A stretch of DNA of 64,000 nucleotides. Origin: Apostichopus japonicus. Taxonomy: Eukaryota > Echinodermata > Holothuroidea > Aspidochirotida > Stichopodidae. Both the position numbers and the translations under genes were made by a program. The stretch spans positions 19,800,678 to 19,864,677 of the forward strand of contig NC_092579.1 of the NCBI RefSeq assembly GCF_037975245.1, in the 5' to 3' direction. Positions 1 through 13,800 of the stretch are shown piece by piece. How positions within the stretch are numbered: the stretch's first letter is position 1; every line of letters starts with the position of its first letter. Under the pieces are notes generated by a model. It was not told the origin of the DNA and did no database searches. It worked only from the letters and a program-made list of their open reading frames with translations.

Positions 1-1404
1 CGCCCCGGGGCCAAAGGTCAATTAACGAGCCTGGGAAAATATGGAATGAAGAATAACATATGCTCATTTTAATAAATATTAGGCCAAAATCCAATGACAT
101 CGAATAGACGTCAGAGTGACAAAATGGTCCTTTGGTCCAGCCTGGCACTCCACAACACAGTTAATTTAAAGATCATTGTGACAGCCCTGCATAAGAACTG
201 TTCCATATGCTAATAGCAATTAATACCCTACCAGCATACTATGAGATACATGGAACTTTATTGTCAAATGAAAGAGAATTACATTACACTGCATCTAAAT
301 TCTGATGATTTTCTGTTAATAACCTCTGAAGGTTTCTGCGGGTAACGACCCCTGTTACTGCGTGGAAAGGGAAATAAGTTGGTATTATAAGAAATTTACC
401 TTAAAATTCAGTTCAAATTTGATGTCTTTTAACAGAAGTAATAAAGAGCTGAACGATTCTGAAAGAAAAGGAAACTTGAAGAAATGTTCAAAATGTTTAA
501 ATAGCAAAGCTTGTAACAGCATCAACGATACGAAGAAACCAACAGTAGGCACAACATGTTACGAGTAGTTTTAGTCCTTCCAAAGGGTAAGGAAGCCAAC
601 AAAAACACATTTGAAAACCTATCAATGCAAAGATCTTGGATAAACGCCAGCTTGTTCTATAAAGGCCTTCTCATCTCGATGGGAGTTTGTGGAGTTACCA
701 GGTAGTCGTGTAACCACTCATTCCTGCTCCCACGACCACCATTTAACATCCCCATCTAATGGCCAAGAGAATACCTCAGCATCTGCGACCACTTTCTCAA
801 ATACTGAGGGATGTGAAGGCACCCCCCCCCCCCTCCGCTGTTATGAACAAAGTTGTTTTGAAACCCACACACATGAAACAAAACATAACCCTGGTCTTCA
901 ATTCACATTCCAGTTCACAACTGTTAACATGAAAACAACATTGTGTCATCCTTACAGTTGAAATAAACTTCTACATATTTTTCTCTCAACAATAGTCATT
1001 AATATACAATATCCCTCACTCTTAGCTGTTTGACTATTATTTTACTTTTTCAATTCGCTTTATTACATGATACTCATCTTTGTATGGTATTCTGTACATA
1101 TTTTTAATAAATGAATCATGAAGTAAATAGTAAAATGAAAATGGTAAAGATTATCAACTTTGCCAATACTCATTCCGTTCTACGATGGGACTCCAACATA
1201 AAATCTGTTCTTATCTATTAATCAGTACCTTCTACTCAATTTATGGATATTGACATTGAAAAGTGAATTCTCCAAACAACTTCATTCTAAATCAGCTCAA
1301 TAGCAGACAGCTGTTAGCAACAACATGCTACATATGCAGAGTATGACCATAAGAATGCTTGACAATTTAATAAACACAAATATATCTTTCTGGTTAGTCT
1401 CAAG

Positions 1405-1596
1405 TTTTTGTGCCAACAAATGAGACATCAAATATACATCTGAATTACAGTAGTTTTGAAGAAGAATATTTCTTGTTCAAACAAAATTGGACAGTTTGTT
1501 ACAAACCAAAGCAAATTAAGGAGAGGCTCAATGTGCAGCGTGAAAAGCTAATTCAAAATTCATCAATTCAAATCTATAAAAACTTGAGGAGAAAAG
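1405..1596 (+). CDS. Possible exon of an unknown plus-strand gene
   Basis: An open stretch from an AG at 1403-1404 (or 1396-1397) to a donor AAAAG then GTAAAT, ending in phase 1. The peptide is charged and varied (FEEEYFLFKQNW, then PKQIKERLNVQREKL), unlike low-complexity sequence. It joins in frame to the candidate at 5318-5476. I recognise no family. It would make a gene overlapping the RUN gene on the opposite strand. Confidence 0.35.
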
Positions 1597-1758
1597 GTAA
1601 ATTTTATCTCTTTTTTTGCCCAATGTTCTCTTTTTAATATTTCCCTTTCCTGGTTCAGCCAGCGTCTTCAGTTAGCCTCTATTATTTGCAGTAGATAAGC
1701 AGTTTGCTATTAAACAGTTTTTCCATATTTTGATTAAAAATAAATTGATTATATTTAC

Positions 1759-1807
1759 CAACAAGCAGTTCATTGCCCAGTATTGATAGTTGACAATCAT
1801 ACCAGTA
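1759..1807 (-). CDS. RUN gene exon, SILGNE block
   Basis: A 49-bp exon with a T-rich acceptor ending TTTTACAG and donor GTTG then GTAAAT; phase 0 to 1. It encodes YWYDCQLSILGNELLV, the WYD....SILGNE motif that follows the GRGR block in several RUN proteins, and joins the exon at 3299 directly in frame. Confidence 0.7.
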
Positions 1808-4800
1808 CTGTAAAAAAAAATAATAGATTTCATTAAAATATGAAACAATATCTTAAATATTAGAAACTATAAACGTCAGGTAAACAGTATATTATACGTT
1901 TCATCAAGCTTCTGTTGATAAAATACAGCAACTCTAAAATAACAAATTTTATTATTATTTTTTTATTTATTATTTTTTCCAGAACTTTTTGAGTAAAACA
2001 TATGATTTCTTCAGTTTCCTTCTCAAATCAAAAAGATTTTCTTACCTTACAGTATTTCAAAATAATTTAAGGATATCTACCAACAAGCAGTTCATTGTTT
2101 GTTTGTTTATGTTTTTGTTTGTATTTTTACTGTTTTTTTCATTTCCATTTGTCAAATCTTCCACAACTTTTGGAGAGTAAACTTTCCTTTGAAACTTTAC
2201 TCCATTTCTTTTTCCAAGACCAAAATTATCAAATTTATTGATCAATTTTAACAGTCATATCTACAGGTCAAAAGGTCAGTCTTTTGAAGAAGTTTGTCCA
2301 TACCCTTTGCCAAATTCAGATTGTGCTTGGTTACAAGAATATTTGTCATTATTCTGATATATATCTAGTCCTTAAAATTTAAAAAAGTTCAAGTAGATGG
2401 ATTGTCCAACCCACAAACACGTTTTGGTCTATTCAGACTAGCTGCAAGTGATGTCGAGTGAGGTTTATAACTCCCCAGTGGATAAAGCTACTTCTGGTTT
2501 TGAATGGTTACTGGTGGAAGCTGACAAATTCTCTCACGTTTAAACCGACTTGGTTTACCATGGCTACAATCATAGGCGTAGGAGCCCAATTTGATTTGGG
2601 GGGGCTGTAACGACTTGCCCGAAAAATTTAACCAAAATTTTTGGCGCGCTTTATCATGTTAATGTGCATATCATTTAGGGCATGTATCGGATATTACATC
2701 TCGTGCCAATAACATACAATCATTTTGCGTGTTAATACCCTTCCATATTAGGTATAATTATTGGGAAAGTCGTTACAATAATAATGATCATAATAATATA
2801 AGTTTAACCATTGAAAAACACATTGCAAATTATTTTTTCTTTCAGTAGGTGCCCGAAAAATTCACAGCATATTGCCCGAATTTTCACAAAAATTTTTGGT
2901 TGGGGGGGCTGCAGCCCCCCCAACCCCCCCACCTCCTATGCCTATGGCTACAATGCAGTGATCCAACTTGCTCACTAAGCCAAGCACACAATCTGAACAG
3001 AGAAAATGGTATAGACAACTGAACTTTGACTTTGACTTTGACCTACAGATGAAATTAATGTTAAACCTGCCTTGACCTCATCCCTCCTGGATGATACTAT
3101 AAAACTGTCCTACTACTGAGAATGGCATAACAGTTAAAATCGGGGTGAATTTGATGAGGAAAGGAATATACCGCATTGTTACAGCTTTATTATACAGGCA
3201 ACACTATGGGCCATCAACTACATTTCTTTTATGTGGGCTTACAAAACAGTAGGCAAATGAAATACGGCCAACTTTATGTACTGTATCTGGAGGATTACCT
3301 GAAGCAATTGTTCATCCTTTATCAATGCTTCGATGGCCGTGGAAAGGAATTTCTTGTTGAGGGCGATGCGAATGAACATTCGTCCTCTTCCCTGGGAGGT
3401 TTTGATCTAAAACAGAAACATATTTTAATATAATAATAATAACCAGCATTTATCAAATTTGGAATCTTTTCAATTTAGAAAGTCACTTCAGATGGGAAAA
3501 CTTTAGATTGCTCTTGGATGAAAAACCCACCTTACTATGACCAGGCCGGAACCTCTCGACTGCTAAGTCTCATTGCTTCAAATGCCACCGCCTTTATCTG
3601 CTCGGCCACAGCACCAGTAATATGAATCAAGTCACAGTATAACTTGTGAATTTAAATATTTGTGGTGCCCTAAGTTTTGCTAGTTGAATGTTCAACGAAA
3701 TTAAAATCAGCAGTTTCAAATGACATACTATTGTTCACAGTGCCAAACCACACTTCAAACCAGAGCTTATCATGTAATCTCCTATAAATACTGTAGCTAC
3801 GGTACATCATAGACAGGGCAAAATTTTAAAGATTTTTTCAGGTTCTTAACGTTTGGTTGTCCGAACAGCAAATTTTATTGGTTGTCCGAAGAAATATACC
3901 AAAACAACAACAAAGTATTAATATGTACACTGTAGGAGAGATGGGTAGGTCGGTAACAAGAACACCAGCGTTTGACCAGTAATGCTCCCCTAAGTAGGGT
4001 GGATCATAGGCCTGCTACTATTTTGTATCTCCTACACAGGTGATACGGGGTAATACCAATTTATCATTGTACCTTATCACGGGTATTTAGTTACAATGCA
4101 ATCTGAATTTGATATTAACAGCAAGACGTCCCGTCCTGCTGGACGGCCTCCAAAGCTTTTTTTGGTTATCGGAACAGGAATTTGGTGGTCTCGGATGCCT
4201 TGACGACCGTGAGGAAAGTTGCCCTGCTACAGGCATCTATAGTAAACCACAGTCTTCATATATACTGACTCACCTACTACTTGCATTAAATATGACAAAG
4301 AATAGATGCACTCTAGAATTATGAAACAGAAATATCATTTTTCTACTACCAAAACTACAAAAACTGAACACTTTCTTAGAGACCTTCTCTTTTTAACTGA
4401 GGACTCTCATCTTGTTGGTTTTTATATACCCTTTCGATTCTAGCGTTAACGACTTTTAATTCATCTGAGTTTATACAGAGCCTACAAATATATCTTTGAC
4501 AGTGAGCTTGATTGATGGCTTTAATGAATAAGAGTCTTTGAAGTGAGTGAGTTTGATTTGTGATGGATGAAAGGATTTCACCTTGATGAAGCTCTTCGAT
4601 TATTGTATATTTCAAGAAGACTGTTGACATTAGCTGGTAGGGATAGATATCACTGAGCTTGTACACTAGTTAACATGATAATGTTTCATTATGAAAGTTC
4701 TGCCTGCATTTCCTAACTGCATATATTTGTTACCATATATACATCTTGAAATGCATTGCGCAGGAAAACAATTTAGGAGACATCCTTGTTTCTTTGTTTT

Positions 4801-7800
4801 ACAAGCCCCATTATGTATTCCATTATAAACAACAACAAACAGGTCCCTAACTCTGCAATCTCTTTTAATGCAGTGGTGTAGTCAGGGGGGTAGGAAGCTT
4901 CCAAAATGTGGAGGGGCACAACATCAGAGGGGCACACATCATTCCTCAACCACCACTCGTTATAATATAAACCGATACACACCGGCCATATCACTTAAAT
5001 ATATATGATGTGTTAGTATGTGATCAATACTATTTATTGAGATTGTTTATTGTTAACATGCATGCATGCTATTTTAAAAATAGCATGTACAGACTAAAAA
5101 ATAAATAATTAAAATAAAATATTAAAATTAACAAAGGCTTAAGATATCCAAAAGACAGTTCTTAATCAAAGGGGCACATTTTAATTGTCAGTAGGGCACA
5201 TTTGCTATATTGGAAAAAGTGGGGCGGCACGTGACCCCTGGCTCATACCCCCCTGGGTGTAGTAAATAATCATACAGTCATAACGATGTATTTTTTTGCC
5301 AATTGGCCTGTTTGCAGAGATCGAGCGAATGAAAAAGGAAAATTCAGACGATCACAATTCCAATAGTACCAAAAAACCAGATTGTTTCGAAAATCAAGAT
5401 TTGAATACATTGAGGCTTAAAGTGAAAGAACATTGTTCTCCACAAAACATTCACATCTGGTTACTATATACTTTGGGTGAGATTAAATTCATACTGAGAG
5501 GGGAAGCAGTCTAAATGTATCAAAAACACTTTAAGCTGTGTCTTCCATTTGGTTGTAAAGTTGCATCATTCCGACAAAACCGTATTTTTATTCACCACTT
5601 GATTTGAAAGCTTCCAATCTTACAAAGAGATCTACAGGATTTCATTACAGCAATAAAGAGAAAGACTGAGATATTCAATAAAGCCCATTCACTTGTCAAA
5701 CACCATTCAAAAGCTATCCAGTAAAAAAAAAACAATATCTAGCAATAACAAAAATATGGAAGAAATATGACTAGAAAAATCAGTATGAAAATCATCCATA
5801 TCATCATGTTTATCAATGAAAGCCCTTTGATCAAATAGTCCTTATTACTCTTTCTGCTTGTGATTCTGTTTTTCATATTTTAATGGATATCTCACAAGAA
5901 TATTTATAACTTAACTTTTCAGACATTTTCCCAATTAAGGTAACTGTACAATAACTGTGCAGGTGAAGCATCATGGGGGCTTATACAAGTACCTTCTCCA
6001 TCCGTCACCCCCTCCCGCCCCCCCCCCAAAGAAAACAGTATTTAAAATAGCATCACTTTGATGCATATACAGTAGCAATACTTGGTTATCAAATACATGG
6101 CAGCCTATAACAAGTCGTCACTCAGTTTCCCTGGCTCTCATATATACAATATGGTAACATGTGTCCAGGCTCAATGCCCCTACACGCACTGTCTGCCCCT
6201 TCTCTCTCTACCGAAACCATCATTAAATGAAACAATTGATTACCTTTGCACAAGACTTGCAGGCATCTACAGCAATGGAATACAATGGACATGGTCTGGA
6301 GAAGGAAAAAAAATACATACAGAATGATACAGTACTATATGGGGAACTTGTGTCATTGTCAAACAGTCACATATTAGCTCAGAAATGATAACGTAAGATT
6401 ATACTTTTGTGCATTATTCGGGTATTTTTTATTAAAGACAATTTGAACAATATACAAAAATGTCAATGCCATGCTGCCATGACAATCTACAGCTAAATCT
6501 CTCGATTGGCAAACTTCCAAGGTAATTTATATTCATCGAGATAATTGTTAATTTATTCAAAGTCTAAAATCGATATATAGTTTCGATACACAAAATATAT
6601 ATGCACAGTATTAAAGCAAACATACCACTCCAATGATGTAGATGCCTTGCGCACTAGCAATACATAACACGATTCATAAAACATCCAGTTACAATATTTA
6701 TCACTGATTAATCAAACACTAAAATTTTATGATAAAGCACTCAATTTCCAGGAAAGTTCCACGTTACTACCCTTACAGTACTTCTACCATGTTACAGTAC
6801 TACTGAAGCATATGTCTAAACAACAGAGAACCAAAATGGCTTTAGTGATTCCTTACCCTCCTTTATGAGGACAATTTCAGAATAGACTACGTAGACAGGA
6901 TTTTTCAAGGTTTGAATATTGATACCAACAGGATATATGCATGTGGACCTACAACACCTATGAAGTTCATATTACTCCAAATGGGTCCAAAATTTTGCCA
7001 ATATCAAGCAAGAGAAACCTCTTCCAAAAATATTTGGCTAGCAATATACAGCTGCATTGGAATTAAGCTCTAATATATCAATTGAGTCAAAGTTTGCTAA
7101 AATACAAAGTACCTAAAATCAGGCTTAATCTTCTTATAAGCAAAGTGTTTTGACAATTAATATTCCAAAATTTCCACATCCTTTTGAATTGATCCTTATT
7201 CTCCCAGCTAGGTATAAAACAATCTCAACTAGGCAGTACAGAATACACAAACATAGGTGTGCCAGTGGGAACAGGGGAGAGGGAAAGAGATGTGGGTAGG
7301 GGATAAAAGTAGGAGAGGGCATAGGAGAATTTGACCAAATACATATGCAAGCGATAATCTGGAGCAATAAGTGCAATGTCCCTTAAATAATTATAAATGC
7401 CACCTACGATTATGACCCTACTCCCCCCCCCCCCACTTCTTATCTAAAAGAACCTGCCTACACCCCAGCAGCAGTATTCATTTTCTGACAGTGGCAAACA
7501 TACTGTAGTTCTGTATATAGTAAGCTAACACAATTGCTGGCAGACACCAAATTTACTACAATCACTAAAAATTCACTCTTCCATTTAGACTATTTGCTTT
7601 ATGTTTAAGCCTACTGTACAGTATCTAGTCAATTATCTACTGGCAACTCACTGTAATCCTCTCCAAAGGTCAAAGTGCAAAGTCACAAGCTCTGCTTTAT
7701 GATGCAGTTTAGATTGAATGCCCTTTGCAATGCAAACAGAATGCATTTACAAGGTAATACATTAAACAACAAACTTTGAAAGGTCAAACCAAAAACTTGG

Positions 7801-10800
7801 TATTGACTTCAAACCGCATTCTGCTAAAATTATACGTAATACATGTATTAAGAAGATTTCAATTTTTATTTCCCTTATTAAACACTTGAAAAGTCTAATC
7901 AATAGTTGAATGCCACATTATCTATCAACCTCCCTTCTCAATCAATTTCTATGCAATTCTTAGAATGTCTGATAGTTTTTAGACTTGTTGGAAATTTCTC
8001 CGAAAATTTCACAAATTTTTGTAAAATCCATCGGATATTTCCTAAGCACTCTCCTGGTGATTCATATCAGGACGACTTACGTCACAAGAGAGACCTTAAG
8101 CAGCCACCTCATCAAAGTCAGTTGTTTCTTTTTCAAATTACTGAACAGCTGCACTGATCACGCATAGGGATATGTGTTTGTACACTTGATACAGTGCTCT
8201 TTAATCGCACACTGTATAAACCTACATGATAGCCTAATTTGCATACTAATTGGCAGCCAATTTGCAATATAGAGTGTGCGACAAGAAGTAGTACTTAAAG
8301 GTCAACAGTATCACTCCCAAAATATGCTAGAAAGTACCAAAAAATGGGCACTTAATATTTGAACTTCAACATGCATTTTCAGGGCAAAGTTTTTAAAACA
8401 GCCATCCAATCACCAGATTTCTGTTCGAACGACCAGAATTAGCTTCAATTGGGGGTTGTCTGGCAGACGACTCGTTGTTTACAACCAAATTCAGAATCTA
8501 GTGTAAACTAAAAACCCCAAAATAGGTATCTATGATAAATTGGTATCATCCTCCATCACTTTGGGGATACTGAAATTAAAGAAAAATTAAGCCTACGGTA
8601 AGATATTTGTGATGTGAAAAAGATTGATATATTTTCTTTTCTTGAGACATCTCACGGGCCGCAAAAAATCACTAGCGGGCCGCATGTGGCCCGCTGCCCG
8701 CATGCTGTGGGTTGCCCACCCCAGGTTTAGATATTTGATTGCCTGATGGAACCGATCCTTCTATATCTGGTTATATTTGGAGTTCTATTTAGAACCTCCA
8801 GGAGGGAACATTTGAAAATTCTAGCAATTTTTAATCATGCAAAAGCTGTGGGGAGAGTACCAATGACCTTAAAATGCAAAATTCCAGAAAAGAACATTGC
8901 ACTATTCATAATGATGGCAATTTTTTTCCTTTAACACCATTTCAGAAATAAATTAAATCATATCTCTTTGTTGTAATTACTCAACATATACAGAATACCA
9001 GTAAAAAACTGTTTTAAATATTCTCAGAAGAAACATATTATAACAGATTTAGAAAAGCTTTCTTTTTCATCAGGTCTTATGTTTTATTTTGAAGAGAAAT
9101 GAGTTAAAATGCTCATAATTATCAAGAAACAGACAACATACTGTATGCACAACATTTGTTTTTATGCTTACTGTGGGCATGCTTTTAAATTCCACATCAT
9201 TACCTACTGTAGTCTCTACCAGCAAAAATGATATTAAGTCTGAGCAATCAATAAATACTTGTGATATTATATTTACATGAAATGGCAATTAACTGTTATG
9301 CACAGATTCATGCTCGTAGTATGACTTATATGACAAAAGCTTTTTAGTTAGACATATATATATATATATGCATGTTCTAATATTAACGTATGTTCTAATA
9401 TGCATGTTCTAATAATAACGCCGGTGCCTTCCAATCATAAGGTCCCCGGTTCGAGTTACTCCAAGATTAATCTATGTCGTCCAGTTACAGAGTTGTTGAC
9501 AATTGACAATTCATAATCATGGACGTTAAATATGAATGTAAGAGACTGACTTCAGTCAGCTTGCAGCTTTGATAAGCCAATGAGGCTTCTTAGCGAGTTC
9601 CTGCTTGCAGGAGAATCAAAAATGCATACATATACATACAAGACTGGTAAACAGTTATTGTATTATCCAGTGACCTGTATACACTATCTTCACTAGTCAC
9701 ATTTGTACACATTGTCATATTTTTATTGTCACATTAGTCACATGTAGTCTTCAAAATTCATGCTATTCACTGGCCAGCCAATTGCCAGTGGAGTTTGCTG
9801 TTTGCATTAGAACATGACATTAAGTCAGATAGCAATCACTGGTCAAACAAACACAGTGATTTACATGCACCTCACCTAACATACATGTATTACTGACTAC
9901 CGTATTAGCAACTTATAATGTTGAGCTGCTTTCATAAGCATATGTATAGTGACTGATTTGCACTTCACGATAATGCCAATTGGAACTTGATTTTAACCAG
10001 TAGTTTTTTTTCAAGAACTGTAGATCCATTTTCTTAGCAATTGACTTAAAAATTGTGAAATTTTAGGCCCGTATTTTTGTGATATTATTGTTAGTGCATT
10101 AACCTCAGAGTCTTGCCCTACCCGCATCTTTCCCTCCCTGAATAAATTGAAACTAGTCAAAGATGGTTGCTCTATATGTAATTTTCCATGTATAGACATA
10201 AGCCCTATGAAAGTTTCACACAAACGATGCAGAATGACACACCTCAAAGGCTCAAAGACATTTATAATCTTCACAATTTATTATGTTTCCTGGATGAGAA
10301 CTACACAGACTAGTATTAAACCATGTAAACAGCTACTGTATATATACTGTACATGGATTCTATTGGTGGAAGAATGTAGCATTTTGACGCTTTTATCAAA
10401 CAATTTCTGCCAAATTGGGTTATTAAAGTCCCTGACTAATATTGGCTTGTTCCACTTCAACTCTGGACAGCTACAAAATGCAGAAAACTTAAGAAGAAGC
10501 ACTTTTGCAAGTATGTCATTATAGTTCATTTGCTGTAATAGTCATCTGTAGATATTCATAAGTTCTTTCATACAGTACAGTATATCCTACCCTGATAACA
10601 TTCTTGGTATATCTACCATGTGCTTACACATTAAAGTACATTTCTAGTCTATAGTAACTGCAAACTATAAATGTTCAATTACAGTGTTCATGCATCTACA
10701 AGGTCACAGTCCAATAGGACTAATAAACAAAAGGAAAGATTTTGTATGCTGAAGGAATGAGTGCAATAAAACTCATGTAAAGTTCTTTCCAAGACTGCAT

Positions 10801-13800
10801 ACTACTGAAATTTGTTAATCAGTGTTAAAATTATGATATATCATAATAAATTGCTATACATGTTTTTAACCTTCAGGCTTCATCATTTGTGTATGTATGT
10901 ATTAACTAGTTTTAAGCTGCGATTTAAAATGACAGAATGCATGCATATCAGTGTATAAGCAGACCCACAGTGCCAGAATAACATATATGTTAGAACATAT
11001 AATTTCTACACAACAGATATTCAGTAGCACAGCTGACATATAGTGCCCTTGGCCTAGCCATGTATACTGTATACCATTGCAGTGCACTGATATACAGTGG
11101 ATACAGATACGGTCCCAAGGTTGTGTAACACCTGGCTCTCTAAATTGTGCATTTTATACTCTCTTCATGCTATAAACTGTAGAGCAACTAATCTGCAGTA
11201 GTGAATTAGCTTGACATTTCTGAAAGATAGTTGATTGTAATATGGTGATTAATTATAAAAGGAGTTCTTCTGTACATTGATTCAATGACATCATAACAAG
11301 TAATCACATCAACGTATGTGATACATGTGAAATCAAGATGGATTTAGTTAAATGTAAACTGAAATAAATAAATAAATAATGGAATATCTTTACAACTTTT
11401 TTCTTCTATTCATTTTAGTGATTTCATGAATATTATAAGAAGGCCACCATGCTCAATCCATATTCTCTGGGAAGAATTTAGTGTTCGAAGTTTGTGTACC
11501 AGTTTTCACGGCTCATATAACATATAATAGTCCGTGTACAAAATTGCTTTTGCTGTACAGTACGCAATACTGTACAATATACAATAATGTATACAATACA
11601 CTGCAATATGTCAATTTTGAATAGCATCTTGCAATCTGATATCGGACTTATTATTATTCCTTGCGTAATAAAAATTCAGAAAATTGGAGGCAGGAGGGGA
11701 TGCATATAGGGTGCATAAGGGTGCCAAGAGTGGGGGGGGGGTAAATCTGGCATTGAGTGTAACTCATGCTTGTGTTTGTACCATTTTTCTTGACTCACAA
11801 CTAAGACAGATGCATTCACATTTGGAATCAAAGCATTCATCTGCAGTGAACAAAACTCTTCACTGGTAAAACCCTTTTCTTTGATGAAAAGTACTCACTT
11901 ATTGTTCGGAATGTAAGGTTCTAGCGTTTCGATCCAGTTCCAATAATCTCTCTTGTAAAGGCCAAACAGAGAATATCCCCCTGTGGAAAGAGGCATCCAT
12001 AGCAAGCTGTTAAGGTTTACCAGTTTCAACTTAACTTAAAAAATCCCTAACCATTAACTTTATTTTAATTATTTTAATTATTAAAGGCAAAGATGTTAAC
12101 AATCAATCCCATCTTTTGCCTCCTTTAAAACAATTAGATTAAACCCTAAGTATCACACTATCTGTGTGCCCCATGCTAGTAGTAAAACAGTGGTTGCAAT
12201 GATAAATTTACTTCTCCTCCTGATCTCCCCTTCCTCCCCAACACCCCCCCCCCCCAAAAAAAAATCACAAAATGGGAAAAAATGAAACCTTCACTGATAA
12301 GAATGGTGTTGATGGTTTGACACACACTAAGATTAGTCCCTTGCCCAAAGTTAGCTCATATATATATATGTGATATTCAAAAATGTTGATGGAAAAGAAT
12401 GCAGAGAAACCCATTTCTTAATTAAAATTTATATAACATTTAAATAACATAGAATGAATGCAAGCCATATCTAGACATCAAAATTCAAACAGGGATCAAA
12501 TGGCAAGGACTGGTTCATTGATTGATGTTTATGTTGAAGGGGCTTCAAAATGAACTTTCTTTTCCTCTACAAACACAAATATGTTTTCATATATATATTC
12601 ATCTGCTTCTTTGCATGACCCACTTTTTTAATATTTTACTCCCTTATTTTTCTTTTTCTGTCTTTAATCATCTTTAGCATAATTGAAATATAAAAGACTA
12701 GAGCATAAAGTCTAAATATTCTCTCTGAACCAGTCACAAATTTACTGTAAAATGCCAAGACAGAGAGCGTTGTGGTTAAGGCAGGGGACTTGAAGGTTCC
12801 ACTCCTGGTCAGATCATTATGTTGTGTCCTTGAGCAAGGCACTGTTGCATCTCTCCACCCAGGTGTATAAAATGGGGAAGTGTGAGATAAATTTGTCAGC
12901 TGGATGCTGCTTAGCTGCTGCCATGTGGAGGGATTGTATCTAAGTTTGACAGGTTATCGTTGACCAGGGTAATATTGTGATGTGCCTTGAGCACCGCTAT
13001 TGGTGGATATAACTGCCCTTTATCAAGCCTCAATATTATGATTATATTAAATACAAAGCTTACTCAGCTGCAGCACAACTTACTTTTGAGCCCTTGCCTC
13101 AATATGGCTTCCAATGATTCACAGAAGAGTTGTAAGTCTGGGTGACCATCCCTCACAGGCCTTTGGTACTGCTGAAGTTTAACTAGAGCGCCTATGGTAT
13201 TATCAAGAAAGTTCAAGTAGTGTACAGAATATACAAAGGCAGAACTTGGTTTCACAAACTTGCAACTTAGGCATTCAGTAACTAATAGTACAGTGCTTCA
13301 GAAGCACCAAAAAAATATATATATATTTAATGGCTAACATTGGCTACCATGTACCACTTGAAAAAAAAGCCTGCAATAATATAAATGAAACAAAAGTATG
13401 TTTGTCGGTTTACTAGCTCTTATAGACGGTTGCTGGGACAGATTTCTGAAATGCATTCTTTTTGTTATGGGAAGATCAAGGTCAACAAAAATTTGATAAA
13501 AATTACCTCCAACTTTCAAGACCATACTAGGGCCTTGGCCTAAGTCTGAGTTGGGCTATGAATAGCATATCAGATATATTTGCTGTACATGCACATTAGC
13601 CATGACTCCCAGCATTTGCACCATTCTAGTATAAGTAATAAATGTATGTTTGAACTTCAATGTTACCCTGTGCACGAAGGCTGATCAAGCCGCAGTTAAA
13701 GCATAGGCACCCAACGTAGGCTACACATAACATAGATACCCATGTTGGTACCTAGGACCGTGGGACGTATCACTAAGATATTGTAACCAGACGATGGTAA

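Noticed and set aside
4120-4160. AT-hook-like RPAGRPPK in one frame
   Set aside because: The frame is closed by stops soon after, with no splice support.
4376-4666. 96-codon frame, minus strand
   Set aside because: Reads plausibly but has no splice sites in phase with the RUN gene and no known motif; a retroelement scrap or chance are equally likely.
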